Below are positions 1 through 12,984 of a DNA stretch of 64,000 bases, in pieces (the first letter of the stretch is position 1; every line of letters begins with the position of its first letter). The position numbers and the translations under genes are program-made. A model generated the notes under the pieces. The model was not told where the DNA came from and did not search any database. It worked only from the letters and a program-made list of their open reading frames with translations. The DNA lies in the NCBI GenBank assembly GCA_026874595.1, contig CM049313.1, forward strand, positions 61,116,659 to 61,180,658, written 5' to 3'. Source of the stretch: Sipunculus nudus (taxonomy: Eukaryota > Annelida > Sipuncula > Golfingiida > Sipunculidae).

Positions 1-2451
1 TCAAGCTGAACCGGATATAAATAAAGTTTACTTCCGGGACCCTCACTTCCACAAAGGCCCAACCGTGTTTGTGTTTTAAAATAAAGATAATAAAGGATTA
101 AGTATATATGCTCCTCTATATAATCCCAGTAATATACCGATTGTGTATTTCACTGATTCCCGGGGTTACCAACAAACACCTACAGATTTGTTGGATCAAT
201 TTAGGTATTCAGTTTGTAATAACCAGTCCCACAGGAACTGTAAATTAGACACAAACGAAAATGAAACATTTTATGTATTCTTGAATCTACTTGTAAGTAT
301 ATACTTTTACCAAAATTCAAGAGTTTTACAGTATATTTGAAGCACTTTTCAGCAAACAGCTTGAACAGTGTTTTCAGCAGATCCGCAGCAGGTATTTAGC
401 ACAGCTCCAGCATGTGCTGTATATGGGTTCCAAGACCTATGGATTATATGCTGAAAGTCTGCTCCACACTTACAGCACGTTTTAAGCAGTTACTCAGCAG
501 GACCTGAGCAGTATGCGCTCCGGGAGGAGACATGTGTGCTCTCCTGGAGCAGTGCTCTACTTGAACAGGTATATGTGCAAACTGTCGCAATCTTGACCTA
601 GACAAGCGTGTTAATTTACTGCTTTCGTTGTTGAAATTAATCCTCATACTTGGATGTTATATGTAGAAAATAGCTAGCTCATAGATAGAAGTCTAAAAAT
701 AAATTTTTTTTTACCTAGTACATTGATTTTATTCTTGTTTTAAAAATATTCATGCATTTAAGATTTTTTTTATGTTAATATAATAAAATGATATAAAATA
801 TAAATATATAAATATATAATATATAGTTATATATTAATAACATATTAATGCATGACTTATATTAATATCAATATATGAACAACTTCAGGTGAGCCTGTGC
901 CAAGTTGAAAAGTGATCCCAATATACTGGGGATCGGCAAATGGGCCAAAAAAACCTTTACTTTTAGTTCTAAGTTCGTTTCAGTGCTTGCAGCATAGTGC
1001 TCGATACAGCTAACAGCTAAACGTTAGGCACGTTGGAGCATCGAGTTATTACTATTACTATTGTTTCAGGTGTCGGCATTTTGACACTACATAATTTACT
1101 ACGCTTGTTCAATGAGAAAAAGGGGAAAAGCTGAAAAAAAATGTTCAATAGTTCACAGAAATAATCTCTGAAACCATCTCTCATGTTTGTTCAAATAGTT
1201 TCGGTTCAGTGAATTTTGGCCGAGTTACAGGAGGCTGAACTTAGTCATTTAGCCAAAAAAGGATACATATATATTACAAAATCAGAAACGGCACCAGAGC
1301 TATTATCACCAAATTTTATACAAATGTTGGTCACATGACTCATATTTGAAATTGCAGTTTTTGTGGCGCCACCTATTTCAACCTGTTTTATTTTACAATA
1401 TCTTCGTAATTTAACCTCTTTTAGTTAAAAATATGTTTTATGATGAAACTGTCAAGCTGAACCGGATATAAATAAAGTTTACTTCCGGGACCCTCACTTC
1501 CACAAAGGCCCAACCGTGTTTGTGTTTTAAAATAAAGATAATAAAGGATTAAGTATATATGCCCCAACCGTGTTTGTGTTTTAAAATAAAGATAATAAAG
1601 GATTAAGTATATATGCTCCTCTATATAATCCCAGTAATATACCGATTGTGTATTTCACTGATTCCCGGGGTTACCAACAAACACCTACAGATTTGTTGGA
1701 TCAATTTAGGTATTCAGTTTGTAATAACCAGTCCCACAGGAACTGTAAATTAGACACAAACGAAAATGAAACATTTTATGTATTCTTGAATCTACTTGTA
1801 AGTATATACTTTTACCAAAATTCAAGAGTTTTACAGTATATTTGAAGCTCTTTTCAGCAAACAGCTTGAACAGTGTTTTCAGCAGATCCGCAGCAGGTAT
1901 TTAGCACAGCTCCAGCATGTGCTGTATATGGGTTCCAAGACCTATGGATTATATGCTGAAAGTCTGCTCCACACTTACAGCACGTTTTAAGCAGTTACTC
2001 AGCAGGACCTGAGCAGTATGCGCTCCGGGAGGAGACATGTGTGCTCTCCTGGAGCAGTGCTCTACTCGAACAGGTATATGTGCAAACTGTCGCAATCTTG
2101 ACCTAGACAAGCGTGTTAATTTACTGCTTTCGTTGTTGAAATTAATCCTCATACTTGGATGTTATATGTAGAAAATAGCTAGCTCATAGATAGAAGTCTA
2201 AAAATAAATTTTTTTTTACCTAGTACATTGATTTTATTCTTGTTTTAAAAATATTCATGCATTTAAGATTTTTTTTATGTTAATATAATAAAATGATATA
2301 AAATATAAATATATAAATATATAATATATAGTTATATATTAATAACATATTAATGCATGACTTATATTAATATCAATATATGAACAACTTCAGGTGAGCC
2401 TGTGCCAAGTTGAAAAGTGATCCCAATATACTGGGGATCGGCAAATGGGCC
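1..2451. repeat. 1451-bp tandem duplication (second unit truncated)
   Basis: Bases 1-946 recur almost perfectly at 1452-2451. The second copy is 54 bp longer because the block CCCAACCGTG...GTATATATG is itself duplicated (about 1509-1615). After TGGGCC the copies diverge: unit 1 continues into family D-like repeat (947-1451), unit 2 into unique sequence. Because the match begins at base 1, the duplication probably extends left of the window. The small ORFs duplicated with it show no coding features. Confidence 0.9.
947..1451 (+). repeat. Family D repeat fragment
   Basis: It contains the D signature: GTTCAATA..CACAGAAAT, then TTGTTCAAATAGTTTCGGTTC, then GGCCGAGTTACAG and a GTGGCGCCACCT box (about 1363). 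The same order occurs at 19000-19088 plus 23184-23720 and at 25690-26200. Confidence 0.65.
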
Positions 2452-3160
2452 TGATCCATCTTAAGATGGGTCTGAACCAATTACCGCAGCTCAGACATAT
2501 CTATACTGTTTCATTAAATATTTATGTATACGGCATGATTGCATTTACGTGAACTGTTAGACAACAAAAAGAACATTTATTTGAATAATTGGTAAACATG
2601 CATCCAAAAGTGTTTAACAAGTTTCCATTAATAAGCGATTGGTTTTCGGACCGTTTTGTTTTGCTTGAGGTTGAGACCCCAGTAACATATATCTTACGAG
2701 CAACTAAAGCCCGCCGACAAATAAAGGTTGCTAGAAGTTTTTAGGTTTTGATGGAAGCCTGAAACAGGTTTTCTTCGATCGGCGAATGGTTATCCGACCC
2801 TTTGAGTTGGATTGAGGTTAAGGGTCGTGAGAAAGGATTTCCTAGTGAGTATTCGGTTGGGCGACAGTTTGCTGATGGGTCTTGATCTGGTTGCCGGGAG
2901 TCGCGGAACACTTTTTGGTCTGCTAACTTCAGCAACTGAACGCCCTCATTGGTGATCAGACGCCGACCAGTCTGCGACCTTTCACGATCAACAGCAATCA
3001 ATAACAACCTATCGGCAACGGGTAGGCGACTGATCGGCGAGCATTTGCCTAAAAGTCGCCGACTTTCTTCTATACGTCGGCTTGACATTCAACATCATGG
3101 CCGTGTGGGCGCGCGGCACGCGAGGGAGATTGATGCGGCCCGTAAACGTTCTTACAAGAC
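2452..3160. other. Gene-free stretch, short GC-richer island
   Basis: No supported gene. From about 2740 to 3160 the sequence is enriched in TCGGCGA/TCGCCGAC-like words on both strands and has overlapping short open frames. I read these as composition effects of a decayed repeat rather than coding sequence. Confidence 0.4.
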
Positions 3161-3525
3161 GATGTCATTTTTGCGGTCCCAAACATTTTGCCGAAAGTTC
3201 AAACCTGATCCTTTACGGGGGTACCTGTTTTTAATTGTTATGCTAACATTAGTTTGAAAAGGTATTCTTTATACTTTAAAACTGAGGCATCCTCAAATGA
3301 TCTCCTGTTGTAGTTAATTAATTAACTAGCTGGAAATATTCTGCATCAGAGGTCTCGGATGCTCATATTACAGATAAGTTGGACAAATTTTGAAAGTTTC
3401 ATTCGACTTATATTTTAGCATTCTTTCTCAAGTGTGAATTTTAACAAGAACGGGTCGTTTTAACATACTCCCATTTGCACTGTGCTTTTAGTATAACTAC
3501 ACGGATGCTAAATCCTGGGTTCGAG

Positions 3526-3633
3526 GCCATGAAAAATAGGTGTCCATAAGAGAAGGTTCCTCTGTATTTGATATGAAGCTTTTTTATTCGCATAAACAGG
3601 AACCTTCTCTTTTGGACAACTATTTTTCATGGC
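3526..3633. repeat. Foldback with 36-bp arms (unit 1)
   Basis: Arms 3526-3561 (GCCATGAAAAATAGGTGTCC and on) and 3598-3633 are near-perfect inverted copies around a ~36-nt spacer. Transcribed, it would form a long hairpin. It resembles a short foldback/MITE; no clear target duplication is seen. Confidence 0.8.
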
Positions 3634-4065
3634 CACCGTGATCTAACAATAAATGGAGACAGTCTCAATAAAGGTGGACTAAGCCCTAAGTCCGACACTT
3701 GATGTCATTTTTGCGGTCCCAAACATTTTGCCGAAAGTTCAAACCTGATCCGTTACGGGTGTACCTGTTTTTAATTGTTATGCTAACATTAGTTTGGAAA
3801 GGTATTCTTTATACTTTAAAACTGAGGCATCCTCAAATGATCTCCTGTTGTAGTTAATTAATTAACTAGCTGGAAATATTTTGCATCAGAGGTCTCGGAT
3901 ACTCATATTACAGATAAGTTAGACAAATTTTGAAAGTTTCATGCGACTTATATTTTAGCATTCTTCCTAAAGTGTGAATTTTAACAAGAACGGGTCGTTT
4001 TAACATACTCCCATTTGCACTGTGCTTTTAGTATAACTACACGGATGCTAAATCCTGGGTTCGAG

Positions 4066-4173
4066 GCCATGAAAAATAGGTGTCCATAAGAGAAGGTTCC
4101 TCTGTATTTGATATGAAGCTTTTTTATTCGCATAAACAGGAACCTTCTCTTATGGACAACTATTTTTCATGGC
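4066..4173. repeat. Foldback with 36-bp arms (unit 2)
   Basis: Second copy of the 3526-3633 hairpin carried by the 540-bp duplication. The arms match better here (CTTATGGAC versus CTTTTGGAC in unit 1). Confidence 0.8.
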
Positions 4174-4240
4174 GACCATGATCTAACAATAAATGGAGAC
4201 AGTCTCAATAAAGGTGGACTAAGCCCTAAGTCCGAAACTT

Positions 4241-6658
4241 CTCCAATATATTAACTTCCAAGCTATCTATGCTCACTGCATGGTGGTCCCACAGTAGTAT
4301 TTTTCAAATAGTTGGTCCTGTGGACAATACTGGACCCCAGTACTGCAGTGAATAAGGTTCCAACTCTAATACAGGTGGTGGGTGATAAATGGTTCATGTA
4401 TCAACGATAGAAATTTTAGTTAGAATTATATCTGTTCCAACGCCCTTCTGCCAGAGGTTGATTCTAATAGAAAAACTCTTCAAGTAATGCACTGCGTGAT
4501 GGCCTGGACAACTTGTCAAACTTAAAACAAATATTTGTTACATTTCAAGATAACACCTTCTGTTTAAATTTCACATTGACATGCTTGAAAATATCACTTT
4601 TTCTGTGTAGTCCTCATCACAAAAAAAAACACCCATGTTTATGTAATTTGCCTTGAAATAATTCTTGAACGGATTACATCATTACCCTTTACACTACATT
4701 TATACCTACATTTATACCTGCATGTGTATGTAGGACCCCCGATGCATTATGTGATTTGAGGATTTTGAAGCCTACAAACCCTAACCAGAAGAGTAGTACC
4801 TTGTGAGTAATTCGTAATTCCTTGGAATTATCCAGGTCATAGGACCATTGGTGTAACCTGATAGCTTGGAAATAAGTTCTCAGCTTTTTCAAAGATCTTG
4901 ATAACAAAGAAACATTGATGAAAGCATTGCTCCTCTTAGTGGAGGTAAATAAATCATTAACAAAAGATGACCTAAGTAGTAGTAAAAGACTTTAAATATG
5001 GAAGACAAATGTTTTGGGACACTCATTGTAAACGAGTTTGGAAATCAGTCATATATCTCTGAAAAAGTAAATCCCTTTGTACGACAAGAGATCTCAAAGC
5101 TTAAAATAAACTACCCGATGAACTTCCTTGTTCCTTCAAAAGTCCGTATGGGCTAATATAAACACTTCATCAGAAATCTTAACAATTTCGAGGAGCTTGG
5201 ACTTCATGATTGTTTGAATATAGTATAGCGTTACCTGTGTTCAATATAGAGGTTTCAGCTCGGTGAACTTCCTTTCAAAGCTGCAGTGCAAAGGATTTCA
5301 TTTGTACATAGATAGACCATAGTGTGCTCATGTACTGATTGAGCGCAAGAAAAATGTACCATTTGTACCAGGGATGGTCTTTTCCCAAATAAATGTATAT
5401 GCATAGATTTTAAGAGAAACATGTGCCTTTCATGAGTATTTATATGCATGCAGTCTTTGTTTAACACGCACTGTAATCTGTATGAGCCGGCATATCTGGA
5501 AAGTATGGTACCATATTTAGTTGAGCAAATAAGCGAACCATACATATAAGATGGATGCAATTGCAGTTGTATTAACTTCTGGTAATTAAAGAGTAGACTT
5601 CTTTAAGCAAATTTATAAACAGTGATGACGGAGTGACAAATTAGTTTCTAATCTTTCCAATTTTTAATAAAGAAAAGATTGTTGAAATATAAATGAGTAA
5701 TTAATAATGAGAAGAAAGCATATGTGCTCTAAGACATGCTCCTTGCATCAGGACGGTTCTCTTCTTCTTCAGTATTCTACCAAAGCTGTCAGTGCTTGCA
5801 ACCCCTATGTACATATGCTATAACAGGTATATTTGCAAAGCTAATTCATGTAGAAATTTAAGGTGATTTGAAACCTGTCCACCTTTCCCTGCCTTCTTTA
5901 GAATTAATACAGAATTTATACAGTAAGTAGTCTGTTAATTTAAAGCTAGGACAATATAAAGGCATACATTTTAATACATTATTTATTACGTTTAACCCTT
6001 GTACAACTACAAAAGAATTAAGGTAAGCTTGGAATACAATTAGATTTACAATTTCATTAATTTTAGCACTGTTTCCATATTTGAGCTCCTCAAAATAAGC
6101 AGTGTATAAGTGAATAGTAGAAAGGCAACATAATCTTATGTTTATTAAATATCTTATTTTAGTATTTCTGGTTGAAGTCCCAATACAACTTCCAGTTAAA
6201 GGTCTTAAAATCATGGACAGTCATATATAAGTCATATAAAATTTTCCTGTTACTTTTAGTTTTAACTATATCAAGCTCTCTCTACCATTGGCATGGAAGA
6301 CCTATGTAAGATCGCTTTTGGGCCTTATTATAATAATTATGTCAAAAGGGCGGAGCACTTTGGCTGTGGTGGATAGGACAATTGCTCTTGCAACAAATTG
6401 CTACTATGGTGATTCAACATTTGGGTAAAGTTGCTATTAGAAATGATGAGCTGTAGCGATCACGCTTTTTCTGTCGTCATCCCGTCCGTGTATCCGTTAG
6501 CGCGACACAAATTGTAACCATTGGACCGATCTATAGAAAATTCTCATTGAAATCCGGGGAGGCTTTTAAAATATCTCCTTTTAAATCTTAAATGATGTCA
6601 CTGCGACCTACATTGTTTGCGTATTAGCACGCTTGATTTCGCATCCAAATATAATTAA
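4241..6658. other. Gene-free AT-rich stretch
   Basis: Only short open frames (up to 118 codons at 5858-6214) with no recognisable motif or splice context. I see nothing supported in it. 6440-6650 contains a CGATCACGC...CCGTCCGTGTATCCG segment resembling the start of the AGCTCAG-type elements. Confidence 0.5.
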
Positions 6659-8055
6659 AACAAGTGATCCATGGGTCATGACGCTAAGCCGACTGACATG
6701 TTGACAATATGTCCTTGCACAGGAAACTAATTAAGATAATATAGTTGGTATCATCATTCATGCATATTAGCTTAAATTTATCAAGACCCATTAGTACACC
6801 AAATTTGATGACAATCCAACCAGCCTTTCCTGAGAACCTGGCAATTTGTGTGTATTTTTCTTTACATCTGGGATGCTCAAACATATACCCCGAAACTCTG
6901 AGAATATAGGTCACAGTCACCCAAATTCAGGTTTTGAGGGGAGAACTTTTAAAGAACTCTCAGGATGCCAAGTGAGAAGATTCTGGGTCCAATGGTTATG
7001 ATTTGTGCCCAACTTTGGTATCAAATTTTCAAATATTCTGGGGTGTGCTTATAAGCCCCATTGCTCATTGAATATGGGTAACAGAGACCTAATTTCATGT
7101 TTCATAGGAGACTTTTCATGGACCTCCCAGGATTTTAAGTTAGAAGATTCTAAGTCCAGTTGTTATAATTTATGCCCTGCTTTGGTATCAAATTTTCAAT
7201 TATGCTAGGGGTGCTTATAAGCCCCATGGCTCAGAGTATGGGTAACAGAGACTTAATTTCAGGTTTCCAATGATATTTTTCATTGACCTCCCTGCCCGGT
7301 CAACAGACGATCATGATTGCACCTTTGAAGGTCTCAAAGATAGAGATAAAATGCATAAAAAATGGAAAAAATCCAGATGGCGCCACCAGTCTGCCAGAAC
7401 TGATGAAACACTCCATGATGAATATGCATGCAAAGAATCATGGCAATCATTGCACAATTTGTTGAGATACTAGAGCTTTTGTTTCAAAGTTATTCTTGGG
7501 GGGGTCTACTGAGCCCCATAGCTCAGAGCATATGGGTAACAGAGACCTAATTCCAGGTTTCCAAGGAGACTTTTAATGGGCCTCCCTGCATGTCATGACA
7601 GAAGATTCTAGGTCCAGTGGTTACATTATGTGCCCTGTTAACATGTGACCGCATCTTTTAAGGTCTCAAAAAAAAAGAAAAAAAAAAATCGTTAAAATAA
7701 AAAGAAATACAGGTAGCGCCACCAGTCTGCAGAAACTGATGATACACTCCATGATCAATATCTAAGCAAAGATCATGGTGATCAATGCATTAGTTGTTCA
7801 GATACTTGAACTTTTGTATCAAATTTTCCATTATTCTCGGGGGTACTTAGGAGCCCCATAGCTCAAAGAATATGGGTAACAGAGACCTAATTCCAGGTTT
7901 TCAACGAGAATTTTAATGGACCTCCCTGGATGTCGAGTAAGAAGGTTCCAGGCCCTGCGGTTACGATTTGTGCCCTGTTAACGGGCAGAAGGCCGGACGG
8001 ACGACGGACAAAGGGTGATCACTATAGCTCAGATGACTTACAGTCTGCTGAGCTA
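6659..8055 (-). mobile_element. Family A-like Helentron-type element, copy 4 (minus)
   Basis: Read on the minus strand it starts TAGCTCAGCAGACTGTAAGT, then CATCTGAGCTATAG (a 5' hairpin), passes through GTCCGTCGTCCGTCCG, and ends GTCATGACCCATGGATCACTTGTT. Those ends match copies at 19089-23183, 30558-33060 and 41841-43917. The interior has several ~220-340 bp diverged tandem units marked by GGGTAACAGAGACCTAAT (about 7075, 7240, 7530, 7875) and two GGCGCCACC boxes. No coding capacity, so non-autonomous. Confidence 0.75.
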
Positions 8056-9848
8056 AAACAATGATATAAAAGCTCCAGTAATTTAATAATTAATGCTTGG
8101 ATTGACATGATTCCTGCTTTGCTTATTGATCCTGCACTGTTTCATCATCTGCTAGGGACTGGTGACTTCACCTTTACTCAGGTTTTCTCTGTTTTTGAGA
8201 GTGTCAAACGATAGAAATCGTATCAATTTGACAATTTATCAGCTGTGTTATCATCTAGTGTCCTGAAACCTTGAATATTTATTTATTATTATTGATTTTA
8301 TCACAGCGGCGTACCTAGCCTCATTGCCGCCCGTGGCGGTCTTGCTGCCACTCTAACAAAACATTATACAAAACCGGATAACATATTGAAATATAACATG
8401 TCAAATGTCCTTGTTACAGGCTTGCATTTGACAACAACGCAATTATATAGATGAATTCACTGGCAGGGAATTATTCCGCCACATATTTAAGAGCAGACAT
8501 CTCTTTGCTAAAGTGAATCAAAAGATCGAAGTTCAACCAAGTATATTAAGTGAACAGAAAGGAATAAAACTAATAAATTGTAACTAAAACAGATTGAACT
8601 GGAGGATACACATTTCATGTGGGAAATTTATCTTTCATCATTCATGTAAACACAATTCATGATTGCTTTATACTTAACTTGGGAAAAAAACCTTATTTGG
8701 TGAGTGTTATTCCATCATTTGTTATCTCATATGACAGCAGGTACACCTGTTAGAGCAATTGAGATGTGCATGGTACTGCTGATTGCAAGGCACTTTGGTC
8801 TTTACTAAAAGCGCGTTATTTCATGAGTTAGGCCTATATATGTAGGCAGGGCATGTTTAATATTTTCACATAAAAAAAATCCAATGTTTGGACTGACTGG
8901 CTTTGTTTAATTAAAATATCCTCAAAGTTAAAAGCATACTTTAATTCAAGTCTACATCAAAATCATTTTAGAATTATAGTGATTATGCACTTTGCAAGGT
9001 TTTAGTTATGAACTTTTGATTATTTGTTATTCAACAAAGTATTTAAATAAATTTCAAGTAATTGTATCTTCTAAATATATATTATAATTTAATTTAAAAT
9101 GATTTGTCACAATATATAACAATTGTTTGTAGTGGATCATTTAACTGTTAATAACAGAATTAACAGTACAGGTAAATAAAGCTTAAATTTCAGTTTTAAA
9201 CTATAAAAATTAAACTGGTGATTGATACGTATATTGAACATGTGGCTAAGCGGATTTATCCCGCCGGACAGTTATAATAGAATTATATCTTAAAGTTAAT
9301 ATAATTCCTACATAGGTCTGGGTGTTCATTGCGTTTATTCACGTTACATAAAAGATCATGCAGGTCATATTGGTTAATCAAAAGACACAGGCATTTAGGT
9401 ATAGTACTCATTATATACATGATAGTGTAAACGTCTGTATCTTAACGAGACTGGTGTGAGAGTATGGAGAATCATGGAAAAGGGGTATTTCAGGTTGTTT
9501 CAGGCCGTTTTAATATCATGGAATTTCGGGAATTCTGGGGTTTAAGAATGGAAATTCTTTATACTTTCCAAGGAAGAGCAACAGACTTCGTCAAAATATT
9601 GTTCGCATGACAATATGTACGACAGACACCCCACCCCCACTACCGGGGGCCATTGGTCTTCTGGCAGGGTTTTTCCCTGGTAATTACCAGCTACTGCTAT
9701 AGGTATTTCTGTGAACGATGACCGCCCTAGCTAAAATGTAGGCCTTTGCATGATTGGTCAGTTTATCGGTGGCGTTCTGACATTGCAAGACCAAGATCTA
9801 ACAAAGAATAACTACAGATATGTTCTTTTTTTGTGTATATAGCTTTCC
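8056..9848. other. Gene-free AT-rich stretch
   Basis: No supported gene. A short GGCGTACCTAGCC segment near 8308 resembles a hAT MITE end, but no partner end was found. Confidence 0.4.
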
Positions 9849-10230
9849 TCTATAGAGGTTGTCCGCAAATAATTTGGTAGGTTCCACATCCCAATTTTTA
9901 ATCCCTGAAATTCTTAAAAATGGGACAAAAAGGCCAAATTTGATTTTTTTAGGAAATCCTTATGCCACTCATTATACTAATTCCCCGAAATGCCGTCCCC
10001 AAAAATGTACGAACCGTTCGCTTATCATTTCGTATGTTCCACTGTCCATAATCCCTGGAATACTTGAAAATGCGACAAAAAGGCCAAATTTGTAGTTTTT
10101 GAGGAACTCCTTATGCCACTGATTATACTAAATCCCAGAAATGCCGCCCCCTAAAATGTGTTAATCGTTCGCTTATCGTTTGGTAGGTTTCATTGCCGAG
10201 TTTATAATCCCTGGAATACTTGAAATTTTT
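9849..10230 (+). repeat. ~153-bp tandem repeat, about 2.3 units
   Basis: The phrase AATCCCTGRAATWCTTGAAA recurs at about 9899, 10050 and 10205. Between them are shared blocks (ACAAAAAGGCCAAATTTG, CTTATGCCACT, CGTTCGCTTATC). Units are about 85% alike by eye. Confidence 0.75.
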
Positions 10231-12640
10231 CCTATTTTTTTTTTTATTTTTTTTAGACTGCCTTATTGCATTGATGGTGGCAGCTTCTCGCCGTGTGTCC
10301 TGACACCAGGTGTGTTTATTGATCAGAAATTGTTTCATCAGTTGCTGCATCTGTGTTTGTTCTATTTTTCACACGTCCCTCTTTATTCTTGTCCGTCACA
10401 TGACTGCAAGTGTATCAGATTCTCAGCTGTGGTTTGAATTAGGGTGAATTTCCTTGAGCGCATTTTTTTCATGAATGCCATTGTATCCCGCGCGGTTACG
10501 CGCAGCTAGAACCTTTCCATCGCAGAAAAATTGCGTTCATGGAATGGTTCTTGGATACGCGCGGTGAACGCACTGCGTTCATGGAAAAGCAGCCTCACAC
10601 GGTGTCGAGGGTTACATTTAAAATATAAAGAAAACATTCGACAAAGAATTAAAGTAGACAAGCTTCTGTTGTCTAGGGATGGAGCACAGGAATCAAAGCC
10701 GGAAGGTTAAATCAGCCGAGAAGCGGTGAGATTTTTAACGTCTGGCCGGGTCCTAAGTAGCGTCATATTGACCCTCTAGCGTTACGACCAGATTACTGGC
10801 GCCAGAGTGTCTGTTTATCTAAGTCTGAGGAACTCATTTTAAGGCCTTACGAAGATACAAATATTTTAGTAATTCCTGACAATGCTTCATGGCCCACAGG
10901 TATACTGTCAATCAACATAAACAAGACCAATCGTTAGCATTTTTTGTGTACTTTCTAATAATACCAAACACGAGCGAGAAAAATTCCGTTTTAACCCAGC
11001 CCATAAGTAAACCCCTCGGCGTGTTTGTTGATTTTATGACCGCATGAGTACAAGCATTGCTCGCACGGTTTACAGGACGCAGACAGCTTGCAGGCGATAA
11101 AGGAAATGACCCGTGTCCATGGAGACGGTGTTTCATTTTAAGTTGTGAGCTCACATGTATACTTTTGTGTTTTTTTCATCATTCTTAGCATAATATTGAG
11201 ATTATGGGCCATTTACCACAATATATATGCAATCTGATGCAAGACCACTGCGATACATTCCTCGATATTACTTGTATCAAGACTCGAGTAGGCTTACCAG
11301 CCCGATTATCTGATTGTCTACTGAGTCGGGTTGTCACGGCTAGGTCCTAAGCAGAGTGAGTGATCTGATGGATTAATCGAAAGGCTGTGCCCCACAGCTG
11401 TGTATCACTCACAAACGAGTTTGTCAGGTGGGGGTTCTTCGCTGTTTTGAACCAGCAGTGGGGTTTATTACACACCAAGACCCGCAGGTGCGGCAAACAT
11501 AATGACTCGGTGACACCAGGATACAATCAAAAGTGACGGAAAGAGAATGCTACCGCACTGTTACTTAGTCCCATCCTGAAAAGGAACACTGAAGATGTAC
11601 ATACTCAGATTAAGAATTAGCTAAGGTAGCATTAAAAAATGAAAGTGGTTACCTCCACCGGAAAAAAAGATCGTTGTCCTGTTTTGGATATAGGCCTATA
11701 GTAATAAATAACAGGTTAACTCATAATAAAATGAGTTGATATTTTATAAATAATAGAATACTAAAGAAATAATATATATGTTTGTGCAATTTTAAAAACT
11801 ATAGTCTATAAGGTTTCCAGTGAATTTACAACCGAAAATAAGTTTTACCAGCCTGTTGTAAATTTGTATTTTTTATCGGCAGACAAGAAAAACATATACT
11901 CACTCAGAATTAATGTGTGGAATCAACATGGCACCGGGGGAATGTTTACCTAGTAATTGTGCTGTGTTTAGCTGAAGCTTAAAAATCATTTAAACAGTTG
12001 TCTACTTATGTTATTCCACATATATTATTCAGTGGATTGATCAGGTGTATTATCAGAGCATGATTCCTTAAATTGTGTGACAAAAAAGGTTTACGTGGCG
12101 TCATACATGAAACGCATGCACTGTCCGCTATACTTCGTGTGTATACTGTTTATCACAATAATCAATATTGTACTGATTATACTGCATGGGACTGAGAGAC
12201 AGACGCTCGAAATCTCTTTGGGAAGCTCGGTTTTGAAGGTCCCGAAACCCTCGGTTAAAGGATCAGAGCTGAACCATACATGTATAGCAGTCACTGGCCT
12301 TTGCCGACTACATCAGTCAAAACAGCTACGTGTGCACACGCTGAACTGTAGTCCGTTTCACTGCTTGCTTTCCACCTTTTTTGTAGATAATTTTCTTAAA
12401 AGCTTATATTTTTCAATACTTTCCAAGAAAACTAGATATGGAAGTGACATCAAAATATGGCAATTAAGAATTTTACAATAAATCGCCAGTTTATGTTTCA
12501 CAACTTCTCCGTCTCTTCACAATGATCTATCAGATCAGGTGTGTCCCTGCATGAGTAGCCATCTTAGTTTTAATTAGCTGGTTACATTTTTAGAGTGCTT
12601 ACATGACTTCATCCAATCAGCAGCTGTCAATTGAGGCTTT
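10231..12640. other. Gene-poor stretch
   Basis: Apart from the doubtful membrane ORF at 12107-12481, no gene is supported. 10450-10590 is locally CpG-rich (GCGCGGTTACGCGCAGC) and holds imperfect inverted words around GCGTTCATGGAA. 11290-11530 is moderately GC-rich but unidentified. Confidence 0.4.
12107..12481 (+). CDS. Possible small membrane-anchored ORF or orphan first exon
   Basis: The frame from ATG 12107 gives 124 aa, starting MKRMHCPLYF and followed by a very hydrophobic stretch (about residues 8-26, rich in I, L, V), then a polar tail with an N-x-T site. This looks like the N-terminal anchor of a type II Golgi enzyme or a small secreted protein. No downstream exon on this strand could be linked to it. 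Composition alone does not prove coding, so it may be chance or a detached duplicate exon. Confidence 0.25.
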   Translation: MKRMHCPLYFVCILFITIINIVLIILHGTERQTLEISLGSSVLKVPKPSVKGSELNHTCIAVTGLCRLHQSKQLRVHTLNCSPFHCLLSTFFVDNFLKSLYFSILSKKTRYGSDIKIWQLRILQ

Positions 12641-12647
12641 TATAACA

Positions 12648-12716
12648 TGTGACCAATGACCTTGACTATACCATGACCAATGACTTTGACGGCCAGGACC
12701 AATGACCTTGACTGCC
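12648..12716 (+). repeat. Three ~24-bp units with ACCAATGACCTTGAC
   Basis: GACCAATGACYTTGAC occurs three times in 69 bp. Each unit couples a CCAAT pentamer to TGACCTTGA (TTTGA in the middle one), the complement of the TCAAGGTCA extended nuclear receptor half-site. Function is unproven. Confidence 0.7.
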
Positions 12717-12928
12717 TTGATCTAATCACAATCAAATAACACAATAAAATCATTATAATGATACAGTAATGACGTAAATTAAAATAATTTAATATAGGTT
12801 CTTCCATATTTGATACATAGGCCTATCCAATCCTCTTTGGACGGTCCAAAATTATCTGCGACTCCCGAAATTGTTGGTCCGAGGGTCCAAGACTCTCTAT
12901 TTTTGTCTTAATATTGAAAGCCATGTTT

Positions 12929-12933
<5 letters not shown>

Positions 12934-12980
<47 letters not shown>
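12934..12980. repeat. (TA)n microsatellite
   Basis: Uninterrupted TA dinucleotide run; similar runs lie at 30057-30091, 51855-51913, 55733-55783 and 59060-59122. Confidence 0.95.

Positions 12981-12984
<4 letters not shown>

Larger units (their letters stand above)
3161..4240 (+). repeat. 540-bp tandem duplication, two units
   Basis: 3161-3700 and 3701-4240 are near-identical (a few substitutions), both starting GATGTCATTTTTGCGGTCCC. Each unit carries a long inverted repeat. High identity suggests a recent duplication. Confidence 0.92.

Noticed and set aside
1-2451. LTR retrotransposon with 1-kb LTRs
   Set aside because: No TG...CA ends, no primer-binding site or polypurine tract, and only 505 bp lie between copies. 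The period fits a simple tandem duplication.
2741-3257. Overlapping Arg-rich frames on both strands
   Set aside because: Both strands open with similar composition; typical of CG-enriched decayed repeat, with no family pattern.
3505-3535. tRNA B-box-like GGGTTCGAGGCC (also at 4057)
   Set aside because: No A box or cloverleaf at the right distance; the word abuts a foldback arm. Chance or a very old SINE trace.
5858-6214. 118-codon minus-strand frame
   Set aside because: AT-rich composition, no domain pattern, no splice or regulatory context.
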